Shown here: positions 11,195 through 23,522 of the stretch, one piece after another
How positions within the stretch are numbered: position 1 is the first letter of the stretch
How the letters are laid out: every line of letters starts with the position of its first letter
NCBI GenBank assembly: GCA_036785705.1
Contig: JAWUZG010000136.1
Span: forward strand, 1,860,001 to 1,924,000
Origin: Acanthornis magna
Lineage: Eukaryota > Chordata > Aves > Passeriformes > Acanthizidae
Reading direction: 5' to 3'
DNA: 64,000 nucleotides
Made by a program: the position numbers and the translations under genes
Notes under the pieces: model-generated
Told to the model about the DNA's origin: nothing
The model's database searches: none
Seen by the model: only the letters and a program-made list of their open reading frames with translations

Positions 11195-13414
11195 GGGAAA
11201 AAAGAAAAGGAGATATTTGTGAAACAGTAAGGTGTGTGAAGATATTGCACGTCTGATCAGATATCCAAGGATTTTCTCAGGGCAGAGGATTCTGGAAGAC
11301 CCATGGTGGGAGGATTGGGAGGATAGGCAGTTTTCATGAGTTCCCAGAATATTAATGTCTCCATTATTGTGGTTGTATGGACATTTTTTTAATGGTGGAG
11401 GAGGAGACTGGGGAGGTGATCTCTGATGTACACCCGAAAGGAGGAATAGGTTTAGTCTGACACAAACTCCACTTACCTCCTGCAGCAGCAGCAAAAACTG
11501 AGTGTGTGTAAGCCTGGACCTAAAACAGATCTGCCTTTTCCAGTTCCCCCCTTAGAAGGAACAAAATCAGCTCAAAATCCCACAGCACTTTCACTTTAGC
11601 TAAGCTTTGACAGGGAATATTTGGGGATTCTCTCTTTTTTTTGGGCTGCATTTGTAGAAGCAAAGTCACCAAATTCCAGAGCTCCTGCAGTCTGATCACA
11701 GTGTCTGATGAGGGAGAACATCCAGAAACCCCAGAAAATGTACAACATCTATAAATTCTGCCTTGGATAAAATTGTGGGGGAGAAAAAAAATGTAACTGA
11801 GAAAACTCTAAATAAGAGTGAAAATGAGATGACACCTGTGCATAAAATTTTAATAGGACCCTTAAGATGCAATAAATCATAGCAAGACAGTGAGAAAACA
11901 TTTTGTATGATTTCCTTACTCCAGAGTCTCCCTTTTCATTCTAGACACTCACAGTATTGTTCCACTCTGACCATTTGAAATATTTTCTTTTAACTATATT
12001 CTCAGTGTCTTTCTCCACTTCAGGGAAAAATACATGCTCTTCCTGAGAGAAATTCACCCAATTTAGTGTCAGTATGAGATTCCTCTCAATGGATTCTTAC
12101 CCTGAGTTTGGTATGTTGCTAATTTTATTGATCAGGTCCATATATATGTGATTAGAATATCAAAGTCAACATATAGAATTATTTGGAACAAGCCTCTGCC
12201 ATGAAATTATCTAGCTACCTCCTTCATATACTTATTTTAGAGTGGAATTAATCCACCCTATCAATCCAAATAATCCCATCTCTGGAAGTGCCCAGATTGC
12301 TTTTTTGTGAGTTTGGTACCTGACTAGTGCACGGAAAACTTGCATAAAAGAAACGATTATATGACATCTGTTGGACAGGACTGTGATGAAAAAGGGAATA
12401 GAAGAATCCTTATCACCAGATGATACTTTGCACTGTCTCACTGTAATGTGTCTACTACAGTGTGTCAATACAATAACACCACCAGTTACACACTGGGTAC
12501 AAGGAAAACTCCCATCAGTACATCTTTAATGAATGGGGGGTGACATGCAGATAAACAAAGAATAAAAAAAACCATGTTTATAAATTCATATGAGTCTAGT
12601 TTTTAGTATAGTACACTGTACTATAAAGCAGAAAATAATTAGATTACATCCCGGTGAGCAGGGACTGTGGTTCAAGAGAAATTAAATGAGGCCACTTTTT
12701 TATATTATGGACAAGTTTTATGCGCCTTGGGTACCTCATTTTCATCAACCGTTAATTAAGGATTCTGATAAATATTTCCTTCATAAACTACAGCAAGGTC
12801 TCTTAAATTATTATATAAATACTAAGCGCCACTGAATCAATGTAGGCCAGTTTCGCTGCTGATATCAATGAAATGCTACTTCTTTTCTTTCTTAGGGATA
12901 TAAAAATTCTGAATATATTCCTCAGCGAAGCAAAGACAGTCTAGAAAGCTTTAGGAACAGCAGAAGCAATAAGGAAGCAAACAAGTTGTCTGACCGATGT
13001 AGAAACTTATAACACGGTCACATTAGGCCATAATTAAATTTTACACTTCAGCATGGCCCCACAGGCTACACTGACTGCAGTCACACCTGTGGGGAATTCC
13101 AATTAAATACAAACGTGGGCAAGGGTGAGCCTCTAAGAAATGTCAGTTCATAATTCGCAGCACACAGAGCAGAATCCCCACTTATTGCACTTCCCTCGCT
13201 AAATTAGCAACTGATTTAACTCAGCAACAAACTGCAGCAATGTGTAACTCAGTCTTGCACGAACATCTAGATTTGCATTCCTTCATTCAGCCACGCTTCT
13301 GGATATTGCCATGACAACAGTGTGGCATTTCTGTCTTTAGAGCTCTTGACAAGGGCATGGCTTCGGTGGCACAACTGAGAATCCTTGGCTGGGCTGTAAT
13401 AAAGGGTCCTGCAG
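11195..13414. other. Unique noncoding sequence
   Basis: No gene or repeat recognised. The part from about 12640 to 13330 is relatively CpG-containing and complex compared with its surroundings and is a candidate conserved noncoding element. Confidence 0.5.
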
Positions 13415-13457
13415 GTGAATGATATTCTAACCCAAACCATTCTTTGATTCTACAAGT
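13415..13457 (+). mobile_element. CR1 3' terminal fragment
   Basis: TCTAACCCAAACCATTCT followed by TTGATTCTAC matches the last bases of avian CR1 (ccaacccaaaccattctatgattctatg). Only about 40 bases remain, so it is a very short 5'-truncated insertion or a decayed copy. Confidence 0.65.
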
Positions 13458-16400
13458 ACTTTTTTGATAAAGGGATTTTCATTATGCTTTTTGCCCAAAG
13501 AAAAGGAATTCTGAACTCATTCCATATTAACTGAAGTGTTCTGGTGATTTGCTGATCTCAGGAAATAATCTTGAGCCAAATGTTTTGTATTAGTAATGTC
13601 TTCCAGCTGTAATAGAAAAATGAGACAAGGTTCTAATCTGTTTTCCCCTAAAAGATATGTTCACGTCTGTGTGTACACTGTGGCTGGGGGAATTTTCCCT
13701 TTCAGTCTTGAGTTCTGGTCTCTTGATCACCTGACTGGGTACATGTTAATTTCCTTGGGAAAGAGTTTTTCTCCAAGAAAAAGCCTAAACAGAGCAGGCA
13801 AAATGGTTTTCTAGGTGTTCTGTTCCAGGAAGAGTATGGATATAGACTGTAACAGGTCAGGTTGTCTCCAAAATCTACCCATCCTCCCTTATGCCTAAAA
13901 TGACCTCGTGCCCTCAAGATTCACAGCTGTGATGTCACACAGAAAAGAGCTTTGCTGCTCAGCTGCAGCACACATTCTGTGTGACATTGGGCATTCTGAA
14001 TTAAACTTTCTCATTGTACCTTTGGGTCCATGGGGCACCACAGGAGCACATAGAAACTGAGCCAATGCAGTGCTTGGATGGATGGATGGAGCCAACCATC
14101 TCTAGAGAGGCTGACACTCCTCAGCACAAAACTGAATAGAAGACATTTCTGACTTCTCTTACATTCATTGATCAGTACAATTCTGTATCAGTGTTACAGC
14201 TGTAATTTTGCTGGGACATTCACAAAGATGTATCAGAAAAACACCTGATATCCCATAAATACATTTATTTGCCTTATTCTCTCCCTCTCCTGGTCTTCCT
14301 GCTTCATTAATATTCTCATCTTAGCTCACTCAGCTGTTGGTCACTATTTCCTTCAGGCACATTTTGACCAACATTTTAGCAAAGGCTAAATGCACAGGTC
14401 AAAACTCCAGCCAAGTTTATAGCAACAACAAGCAAAACAAACACACCAAAACAAAGCTAACCTAAATAAAATGTTCATACAACTCATTTTCCAGCATGTG
14501 ACTTCTTAGTCACCTAAGTTGTATAGGACTACAATTACAGCAATAAAACACATGCAAATAAACATGGCAATAAGATCCTTGTCCATATGGACAGTCCTTT
14601 CATCATACAAAATGAGAATAGCCAAGCCTGAACTGTCCTTGGAAACCATGTTTGCTGTTTTCATCACCTCTTTCATATTTCTTTCTCGATTATTTAGGTA
14701 AAATGAGTGCAACATTGACATGTTCTCCTTCTCTGACTGCTGTTTTCTTCACAAATGTGGCAGAGCATTCTCCCAGTCACAGTGGCCAACTCTTCCAGCA
14801 TCCTATGGATTGTGCATGTCCACGTCCCCTTGCTGGCCCTTGATCTCTTCTCTCACTGCCGGCTGTCTCTTTTCCAAATCCTGTTAGTATGCAGAGATAT
14901 CTCGGAGCAGGCATTTCCAATAAGAACTAAGTAAAAAAAAATTTTTAAAAAAAGGCATTTTATTTCTGGTTTTTTTTTTTTTTTCACATTGTGAACCACA
15001 GTATTGTCTCTCCCACCCTAATTTTCCCTGAGCCCCATGAGCCACCACTGTGACTCTCCATCTCACCAACCTGCAGACTGGGAAACACAGCTGCAAAAGA
15101 GACAGCACACACTCCTAAGTGAAAGCAGAAGAGGTACACCCCCTGGGTGGTCCATATTTTTATTCTTGTCCTGCTCCAGCTGGTAGAATAGCGTGGGGAT
15201 GCCTCCAAAGAATGAAATAAAAAACTCTGTTGCATGCCCACCACTGGGCAGACTCAGATTGTAATATGTAATGTGACATTACAGCAGCTGCCCCACAGCA
15301 GCAGAAGAAAATGTCTGTGCTGTGCTGAAAGCAGAGTTTATCTTCTGTGTACATGAAACCAATGGTTGCCTGCAGAAGGGAGTCACTGTTTTCCTAAGAA
15401 GTGAAAGTTCTGGCACAGTGGGGAACAAGGTATTAACTGAATAACATTGCAGACACTGTTTGAAGATGAGAAGGGGAAAGAGGAAGATGAAGAAATGCAG
15501 GGAATAGGACAATATCCAAGACAGACAATGACGAGAGAAGAGTGAGAAAACTCAGCAGTGCGCACAAAAACAGACAGTCAGAAAGCAGAGAAATGTGAGG
15601 CTGAAGACAAAACAGATCAAGAGCTCTAACAATATCACATTGTTCCAAACGGGGGAAAAAACTGACTCACCAAACTCATTTAGTGAAAGAAAACAGCAAG
15701 GTAATGAGAAAGCATCAACCATAAGGCAAAATATAAGTCAGTTTATCAATCCAAACTAGATTTTGGACTGAGATTTGGTGACTTTCATAGATGTCACTGA
15801 AATCATCTTGACTGTCTCCTCTGGTCAATGAGCAGACAGTCATTTAAAGAAAAAGTAGCTGAGAGTAGCACAGAGGAAAAGGAACGTGTTCTCCTCTTGG
15901 TATCTTAAGCAGAGTATAAAGATAACAATGTATGGATACAGAGAAAACTACATGATTCTGTTTTCTGCAGCTTTCATGAATTTGCAGTGGTCTGGGCTGC
16001 TCTGGCAGAGCCACAATTACCTCACAACCTCAGAGGTTCCAAAACTGCTGGAATTGTACATATTCTGAGTAAGGAGGTACCTTGTGCTCCTCACATCAGC
16101 AGCTCTGCTGCTTCCTCACCTGCTGCTTTTGTTTAATGCAAAAAAAATGGTGTGTGACTCTCAGCAGTGAGTGCACCCCATCTGATACAGAGGGGACTTT
16201 CTCTATTTGAATTCTGAAGGCTGCTTTGAGAGTGAAACTCTCATAGAGAATCCCTTACTGTACATTGCTAAAGAGCAACTGTACATAACTGCTGACTCCT
16301 GAACATTGATTATAACAGAGTATTGATATGCCCTTTTCATAATTAATAAAAATATTTCTCCATAGATGTAAAGTTATAATCTATAAAAACTTTGATTTTG

Positions 16401-17019
16401 TTGAGCAGAACACATTTCAACTGATTTTGTCTGTGTGTGTTCTGTAAACTGTAATGATTCCATTACCAGGTAGTATATTTTGCTCTTTTATTCAATTACT
16501 CACAGTTAAGCAGGCATCAGAGACCGTCTTTCATTCAGAGACCAAGAAGAAAAAGATGATTTTTATAAGTGCCATTTATGAACACAAATTCCTTCCTTCT
16601 AATCAACCTGGTAATTAAACTCTTAAGAAAAAGTGCTACCAAAAACAGAAAAAGAAACCAAAGTATCCTGCTAAAGTCCTTTTCACTCAAGTTTCCTAAA
16701 CAAATCTGCCTTCCTCTAACACCACTTACAGTTTTCAATGCCTGTTTCTAAAGTGTCCTTATTTTCTTTCTCTTTTCCTGTCCTTAAAGCCTGATAGTAC
16801 TTACACCAATGAAAAATACTGAGGTTTCTGAAAAATGTCATAATTAAGATCCCTTCCAGAAAGATGAGGTGGGTGCATTTATTAATTTGCACTCGCAGTA
16901 CAGCAGTGTTTGAAGGAGCCTCTGTGATGGGTAAGGCACAAACACATCTTGAAACATCACCCTGCTCTAATGTTTTTGTAATATGGTAAGGAAAGGAAGG
17001 AGGATTTGACTGATGTGAG
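13458..17019. other. Unique noncoding sequence
   Basis: No gene recognised. It holds a (GGAT)4 run at 14075-14090, an A-run/T-run pair at 14932-14984 and a purine-rich stretch at 15420-15600. Open frames are 86 codons or fewer and overlap on both strands. Confidence 0.5.
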
Positions 17020-17135
17020 GATGATTATTTCCATTTGTGAATGGACACTGATGTGCAGACAAGTGTCACCATGAGGGTCACAGAGAGCTGTGACAGAACT
17101 AGAAATGCACCAAATCTGAGTCCCCACCCTGGGCT
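17020..17135 (+). mobile_element. MIR-like ancient SINE relic
   Basis: GATTATTTCCATTTGTGAAT, CACTGATGTGCAGACAAGTG, GAGGGTCACAGAGAGCTGTG, CAGAACTAG and AAATCTGAGTCCCC appear in the order of the MIR/core-SINE 3' half. That pattern is a ccattttacagatgaggaaac-type block, a gaggcacaga block, aaggtcacacagc, gcagagc and a gaacccaa...gagtcc block. It is decayed, with a gap before the TCACAG block. Confidence 0.55.
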
Positions 17136-17603
17136 TCACCCACGAACCAATTTGCGCCTTTCCATGAGCTTTCACCCTTCACTGTCTTCCAAGGGATTTA
17201 CACTTTGAAGTTTCTCAATCATATTCTAAACTGCTAGAATAGAATGCATTATGGCTAAAATGAAGTTAGAAAAGTAACCTTATCAAACTGACAGACCATC
17301 TATCAGAATTTACCATACAAATAAAACTAAATCCCATAAACAAATGACTGGTTTAATCAAATAATTTGTGTTCTGTATTCAACCAGACACCCAGTGTTTG
17401 CCTTACACTCCTTGTTCCACAATGCTGTGCTGCTCTCATCAATAATACGTTAATATTTTGTATTCCTTGAACAGCCAAAGGGGCCCAAGACTGACCCCAA
17501 AATGTTATTGAGTTCCTGGGCAATGACCTGAACTGATTTTTCTGTTCAAATATAACAGACATGAGGCACTGCTTGAAAGAAGAGTGTAAGTGAAGTTCTT
17601 TAC
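17136..17603. other. Unique noncoding sequence
   Basis: No gene recognised. The 148-codon minus-strand frame 17353-17799 mostly runs antisense through the adjoining CR1 and is not a gene. Confidence 0.6.
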
Positions 17604-17828
17604 TTGAAAGAAACTCTTCCCTGTGAGGGTGGGCAGGCCCTGGCACAGTTGCCCAGAGAAGCTGTGGCTGCCCCTGGATCCCTGGAAATGTCCAAGAACA
17701 AGCTGGACAGGGCTTGGAGCAGCCTGGGACAATGGAAGGTGTCCCTGCCCACGGCAGGGAATTGGAATGAGTTGCTCTTAAAGGTCTCCTCCAGCCCAAA
17801 CCACTCTATGACTCTATTATTCTATGAT
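17604..17828 (+). mobile_element. CR1 LINE 3' end
   Basis: This is a clear avian CR1 3' untranslated end. It contains CTCTTCCCTGTGAGGGTGGG, GTTGCCCAGAGAAGCTGTGG, GACAGGGCTTGGAGCAGCCT and GGAAGGTGTCCCTGCCCACG, then the terminal CCAAACCACTCTATGACTC and TATTATTCTATGATT tail of degenerate 8-mers. It is 5'-truncated and noncoding. CR1 inserts usually lack clear target-site duplications and none is seen. Confidence 0.95.
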
Positions 17829-18814
17829 TTTAATTTCTTGACTACATTTTGCTCTAGTTAAATAGTCTCAGATCTGCATGAACAAATAGTGCTTCCTGGC
17901 TCTAATAAATTAACTCCCAGTTTTGGAAAGGTCACAGGTAAAATGACACAGACATCTCTCAAAGATTCCTGACATGAAGTGGTGACAGGAGGACCCAAGT
18001 CTGCCATGCACTTCTTTTTCACCTATCCACCCACTGCAGTCTCTGCATTATGCTTTAAAATCCTCTTCATCTGAATCTGTTGATGCACAGAAAAAGTCTG
18101 GAAACTGATTTTATGAGTATCAGAATTGATTTTATGTGTGGGACATGCTGGACTGTTCCTCACATAGGGTAGGACATTTGCCACGGCATTTTTGAGGTGG
18201 TGCTCACATATTTTAGATCTCAGATTTATCATTAAGCAATCATCTTTATTAGCAAAGAGACAACCTTTTATTGTAAACACTCAGGTTGTTCACAGCCAGT
18301 CAGATGTCACTGAAAAGAAAAGAAACATGAAATTGTAGTCTGATTCACACAGTTTTAATCTCAGGTTGTGATCCAAATGTACCTTGTAAATAAGAATTTA
18401 GAGACTTCCTGTTTCAGATTTATTAAGTTTCTGAAGAATAATTTCAAAATGAAAACTTTTGGAAGTAATGCTAATCACTTTTTCAATACTAAATTTCTTT
18501 TACTTAAGATTTTTGTTATTTATTTATTTGGAAAACCTCCTAATTCTTGTATTAAGTCAATTTTTCTTGGTCTGAGAGTAAGATTTTAGTCAGGGTTAGC
18601 AACATTGTAAAAATGGAATGTTACCGTTTGATCTAAGTGTTTAAGACCTCAAAGTGGTGTCATCAACTGATTCACTACCAGAATTCATCAGCTTCTCACT
18701 AACCATTAAACAAGCAAAACGAAGACCAACCTTTTCCGTCACAATCTTTGAAGCTTAAAGATTGTATCTAAACTGTTAAATTCACTGTGGGAATTTTCAT
18801 AGAAGGGATTTGAT
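17829..18814. other. Unique noncoding sequence
   Basis: No gene or repeat recognised. AT-rich with short chance frames only. Confidence 0.5.
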
Positions 18815-18900
18815 AACTTTCACTGAATTTAAAGCTGGAAGAGACTATTAGATAATGGTTGCAGTTTTCTGTGTAATATAGATGGAATATTTGTATCTGA
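18815..18900 (-). mobile_element. Ancient CR1 3' end relic
   Basis: GAATTTAAAGCTGGAAGAGA followed by CTATTAGATAAT and CTGTGTAATATAG parallels the old amniote CR1 end (aatttaaggccagaagggaccattagatcat ... tcctgtgtaatatagg) read antisense. It is clearly more decayed than the CR1 copies at 17.6 and 30.2 kb. Confidence 0.6.
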
Positions 18901-20289
18901 CAACCTTTGCAAAGATTCTAATAAATTGTGTTTATCTACCTTTTTGTAAAACTTCATGACCTGAATGCTGACACATGAACTGTATAGGAACTGTGGAGTT
19001 TTCCCTGGAAGCAGCTCTCAGCACAGAGATTTCAGGAAACTTCATAACTGAGAACTTCATTATAGATGACAAAATTAAAAATTAGAGCTTTGGAGAATTC
19101 AGCTTCACACACATGAAATTACATTGTCCTCTTGTATCATTACAGACATCTTTGAAAATTTTGTCATCAGCTATTTCCTTATTTTTAAAGAGAAATAGTA
19201 TAATAATAATTTCTTACAACAAATTTGGTTAAACAATGAAAAATTATGTTCTGAATGAACAGAAAAAATGTAGGGAAATACAAAGCCAGGGAAAAAAGCG
19301 ATATAAGAACTAGAAGATCATAAAACATAAATGTGAGAGAGTAAGGAAGTTAAATATGTGGCGTCTGGGAGAGGAAAACCTGGGTGGCAACAGGGTCTTA
19401 GTCTATAAATATAAACAAGGTAAGGACAGAAAAAAAGGAGGGAATTATCCAGTCTCAAACAATGCAGACTGGAAGATTAGGCCTGTCCCTAAGAAGGAAG
19501 TTTAGATCAAAGTTGTTAACTCCAGGAGGAGATGAAACAGTGAGCAAAAAACATGACAGTCCAGGATCTGCCCCTGAAATGGGGTGCTCACACTGATAGA
19601 TATGTTTCACTTGTGCATTTTCATCTAACAAATCTCCTGCTACTGCAGGAGCCTGAGCTGCCATTGATTTCTCCTGATCTCCTCTCAGCTTTTAAGTTCC
19701 TGACACTTTAGTACCCTGTGCTGCAGGTTTGAAATTGGTCATAGCTTAAACAGGGAGGGAAAGATATTTGATGGCCTGAGGTAAGTTTATCTCTTTGAGG
19801 TAGCATGGGCAAGGTAGAAGAAATATGTTTATAGCTCTTTCTGGAGGCGTTACATAGATACCAACTTTTGTGGATGATACGAGTTCTCTTTTCCATAGCA
19901 ACTTCCAAATATCACATCTATCCTTGTTCTTGATTCAGATGCTTCATAGAACAGACGCTTCATTTTCCTTCCTATGCTTCACATCTTTCTTTGCTTGAAT
20001 ACTTCCTTAAAAACACTCCTACTTTATTCAAATAGCTTCAGACACCCTCTTTTCATGCTATTCCTGCTCCTTCGGTGACCCTGCCTCCAATCTAATCCTT
20101 GATCGTGACCACAGTCCTTCAAGAACATCTGAAGTTACCTTCACAAATTGAGAGAAGTCTAAAGAAGGAACTTCCAAAGCTTTCTCTCCCCCTCCTTCAC
20201 CTCTTACAGTACTATTTAAAGTATCAGATAAGGTTTATCTCACCTTGGAAATAGCTATTTCCAAAGATGTGTCAGTCCTCTGCCAGCTC
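18901..20289. other. Unique noncoding sequence
   Basis: No gene recognised. The part at 19270-19450 is purine-rich on the plus strand. It ends at the 5' copy of the target-site duplication of the next LTR. Confidence 0.5.
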
Positions 20290-20760
20290 ATATAGTGTTG
20301 GGGAGGATGAAATAAGAAAGTCTTATAAATATTATTACCTGGCAAAAGATGCTGAGAATATAGAAACTATAGGCGAGATTGAAATGAAGACAAGCTTTGA
20401 GATACCAAACCCCAGTTACTAAATAATTGGAAAAACAACGGTATGGTCACTGAACGTAATCCCTCTCTTTGATTAGACAATACCACCTCTTGATTAGACA
20501 ATAGCCTCTGCTTGCAGACAGGTCCAAAGGTCAGAGCAGACCCTACCAACTTGGCGGAGGGTCCAAGAAGCAGTTTATAGAGTTTAAAATATAACACTGT
20601 ATGGTAATGCAATGACTCTCATAGGCTGTATGTAAATGTTGTAGGATTTATAGCTTGTTCTAGATTGGTTAGTGAAAATTAGAATATTCAGCATAGAAGA
20701 TGATTTATTGTATTGTAAATTGCAACCACGGTACTTTCTTTCTTACTTTCATTCTTTCCA

Positions 20761-20824
20761 TATTCTGTATTCTGTATTCTGTATTCTGTATTCTGTATTT
20801 TGTATTTTGTATTCTGTATTCTGT

Positions 20825-20825
<1 letters not shown>
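20761..20825. repeat. TATTCTG heptamer array inside the LTR
   Basis: About nine tandem 7-bp units (TATTCTG, with TATTTTG variants). It lies between the U3-like part and the CT run of the surrounding LTR and explains the odd isoleucine, leucine, phenylalanine and cysteine frames on the plus strand. Confidence 0.95.

Positions 20826-20826
<1 letters not shown>

Positions 20827-20859
<33 letters not shown>
20827..20859. repeat. (CT)n dinucleotide run
   Basis: About 16 CT units directly after the heptamer array within the LTR. It is a pure pyrimidine strand and probably variable in length between individuals. Confidence 0.95.
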
Positions 20860-20861
<2 letters not shown>

Positions 20862-20928
20862 CTCTCTGATCTGCTTCAAGCTGTGTCTGGCAGCTCCTGG
20901 CAGGCCTCCTACCCCCACGCTCTTTCAC

Positions 20929-20934
20929 AATAAA
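20929..20934 (+). promoter_or_regulatory. LTR polyadenylation signal AATAAA
   Basis: AATAAA lies 71 bases before the LTR end in the expected place at the end of R. It would end transcripts of the retrovirus, or of a host RNA running into the LTR. Confidence 0.65.
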
Positions 20935-21011
20935 CCTCATGCTCTAAGACCAAACTCCAGAGGTCTCTCATCTCCGTCCTACACCTCAGACAGCTAAATC
21001 CTACGATATAG

Positions 21012-22904
21012 GACCATAAAATGAAAATGTAGCACATCTTGGGAATGACTAAAGTTGAATGACAAAAACATTTAAGGCTGGAGGGCGGGCCCATTTAATA
21101 AACTTGGCAGATATTTATGGCATTTCTCAGCCACTGTAAGCCCATCTGCATGGTGCTTTAATGAAGAATGTAGCCTCTAAAAAGTTGATGGCAGCTTGGT
21201 GTAAGCTTTTCTTACACTATGGGGGAAGAAATAAGTTTCAGGCCTGCAAGATCATCAGAGAAATAACTCCCTAAGAACCTAGACCTTGTTTTTTTCATGA
21301 TTCTCCTGAGACAAAATAGAGTACGTCCCTCTTTTGAAGGAGGTAAAACTGGATTCAGTTCTTTGAAAACTAGATTTTACCCAAGCCCAGTGAGCAGAAG
21401 CTGTATTTATAGAAAAGGGGACTTTGTCTCTTTGGCTAATGTAGTCAATTTAAGCATCTTATTATAATTCAAAAGGCCAACATTAGCAATAAATATAGGT
21501 GTTTTTCTACAGAGAGATAAAAATAATAAAAATTAGAGCCATTTTCTTCTATGGATAATAGAATCAAGTCTGCTTGCTTACCACGTACATTGGAAATATG
21601 GAAAGATTCCAAAGAAGACCAGAATAATGATTACAGAATTAAGAAGTTGACAAATATTTGTTGTAGAGGAAATTTGACTCTAGCACAGGAGAGCTGATCC
21701 CTGCGGGGGGAAGAGCAGGCACATGGTCTTCAACTGTATGAGGCTCCTGGAAAAAAAGAGAACTAATCTGTTTTCCTTCTTCACAATGGATAGAACAAGC
21801 AGTAAGAGGCTTATATTTCTAAAATAGAGACTTCAGTTAGGCCTTAGGAAAAAGGTTTCTAAAGATAAGTGCAGTTAAGTACTGGCATAGATTTACTGGG
21901 GAGATTATGCATCTTAGAATCATTTGTGTCTTTCAAAAATAGTTTAGACAAACTCTTGTTAAGAATGCTTTGGACAGAGTCGATCCTGCCCTGAGGCAAG
22001 GAAAGTTTCTGGGGTTTGCCTTTACCAAGATGCTGAAGGATGGACCAGAAAGCCTCCCGAAACCCTTTTAAGGCATTTCCTTAATGACAAGATTTAATGA
22101 ATGAAAGTTGCAGCTTATTTCTTGTAGGTGATAGATAAAATCTGTATCTTTAATAGGGAAGATAATTTAATAGTGAAAAACTGAAAAACTTGATGAGTGA
22201 TATGGTTGATTCTCCATTAATTCATTTTTTTTTAAATAAGACTGAATACAGAAATATTAAATAATTGCCATATTCAGTCTTAGCTAATTTCCAAGACAAA
22301 AGAATTATTCCAGGAGAAGTCCTATGGCTTATTTTATGCAGGATGTCACTGTGACTCTATTAATTTTTTTTATTATTTTTAGTTTGCTTATTTGCTTTTT
22401 CCATGGCCATGTCCACTTGTCAAACTGCTTCCTCATTCTTGATCTCTTAACAGCATGTAAAAGGCTTAGAAATTTTCTAAAGAGACAACAGCTATCCCAA
22501 ATAACTTTTCTAGCTGTTAATTCTTCCACACTTAATGGTTTGTTCACTATGGGTAGGGGAAACAATCCCCTTTAGGACAAAAAAAAAAATCCACTAATGT
22601 GTTTGAGGCAAACATCTTTGTAATAGTTAATGAGGAGGTGATTAACGGAAATACAGTTCTCCACCTCAGTGGAAACATCCTTAATTAAGACATATTTAAG
22701 TACTAGGCATTAGGTTGTAAATGGAGGCAGGAACAATGAAAGTATTGAGTGCAGTTTTCCTCCTTTCATGCAGCTTTTTAACCTTTTTAAAGAATTCCTC
22801 GATTTACTCTCTGGTTTGCAGTTGTGGGCCCACATGCCTGAGCTAAACAAGAAACCACACATAGACAAAGAGCCACATTCATCCCCATCTGCCCTTCCTT
22901 CCCC
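21012..22904. other. Unique noncoding sequence between two LTRs
   Basis: No gene recognised, and no retroviral internal sequence, so the flanking LTRs belong to separate insertions. Confidence 0.5.
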
Positions 22905-22908
22905 GTGG

Positions 22909-23522
22909 TGTCACCAAAACTGTGGGAAAAACAAAAACCCTCCAACAACATTTTTAATGTTAGAGAGTCAAGGCATTACTTTATTATCTGGCCAGGATGT
23001 TGTTCTGGCCAGGGTGTGCCATGGAAGTCATCTCATGCACACACAGCCCGGGTGTGCAGAGAGAATCATTCCATGACACACAGCTTTTACAGGATTTTCC
23101 TTCAAATTTTTTACAGTCAAAACCCATAGAGATGCATTGTTTCAAAGTTCATTGGTCCAGAGTTGAGCAACCCTCAGTGTTCAGTTTCCCATTGGATCTG
23201 AATCCCCTCGCCTCCGATGTGAATTAGATCTTCATTTTTAAATTTTCTTATCAGTCCTTTCCGGGCGAGATGTCTCCAGCTGTGTCAGAGGTGCTCTGGG
23301 GTGGATGTTTGGAGATGGCCACAGATGTTCTGTTAATGTTCTGTTGATGGCCTTTATCTCTCTGGGGATCTTTGGGCTGCTCCACTCTGTTGGTGTGTTG
23401 AGTTCATCAGACCTCACCTGGCAGAACAATGCCTAACTTAAGATTCCTTTTCCCGGGGTAAAGACAAACAAATCCTTTGACTAAAGTTATCCAAAATTTT
23501 TAAGCTGGTATAATTTCCAGCA
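22909..23522 (-). mobile_element. Solo LTR, family A copy 1 (614 bp)
   Basis: Read on the minus strand it starts TGCTGGAAATTATACC and ends TTTTGGTGACA. A perfect 4-bp duplication, GTGG, flanks it at 22905-22908 and 23523-23526. The same family occurs at 32041-32606 on the plus strand. The two share almost all of the last ~250 bases (roughly nine in ten positions by eye) and their first ~100, with a more divergent middle. The 4-bp duplication fits a gammaretrovirus-like (ERV1) integrase. No internal region is attached. Confidence 0.93.
22980..22985 (-). promoter_or_regulatory. LTR polyadenylation signal (AATAAA on minus strand)
   Basis: TTTATT on the plus strand, in the same position as the signal at 32530-32535 in the sister LTR. 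Confidence 0.6.

Larger units (their letters stand above)
20296..21005 (+). mobile_element. Solo LTR of an endogenous retrovirus (ERVK-like, 710 bp)
   Basis: The element starts TGTTGGGGAGGATG and ends ...AATCCTACG. A perfect 6-bp duplication, ATATAG, flanks it at 20290-20295 and 21006-21011. The terminal ACG is most simply a mutated ACA. The order fits an LTR: a U3-like left half with an internal near-duplicate (TTTGATTAGACAATACC and TTGATTAGACAATAGCC near 20470-20508), then a heptamer array and a CT run. After these come a polyadenylation signal (20929-20934) and a U5-like end. A 6-bp duplication points to an ERVK-type integrase. No internal gag or pol sequence is present, so it is a solo LTR left by recombination. 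Confidence 0.85.

Noticed and set aside
10685..11230. 181-codon plus-strand frame, the longest in the window
   Set aside because: It is the translation of the ATT array and the A/C tract. The lysine, threonine, proline, asparagine and glutamine run reflects base composition only.
17353..17799. 148-codon minus-strand frame
   Set aside because: Mostly antisense of the CR1 at 17.6-17.8 kb.
21012..22904. Internal provirus between the LTRs at 20.3 and 22.9 kb
   Set aside because: The two LTRs are of different families and opposite orientation, each has its own target-site duplication, and no retroviral coding sequence lies between.
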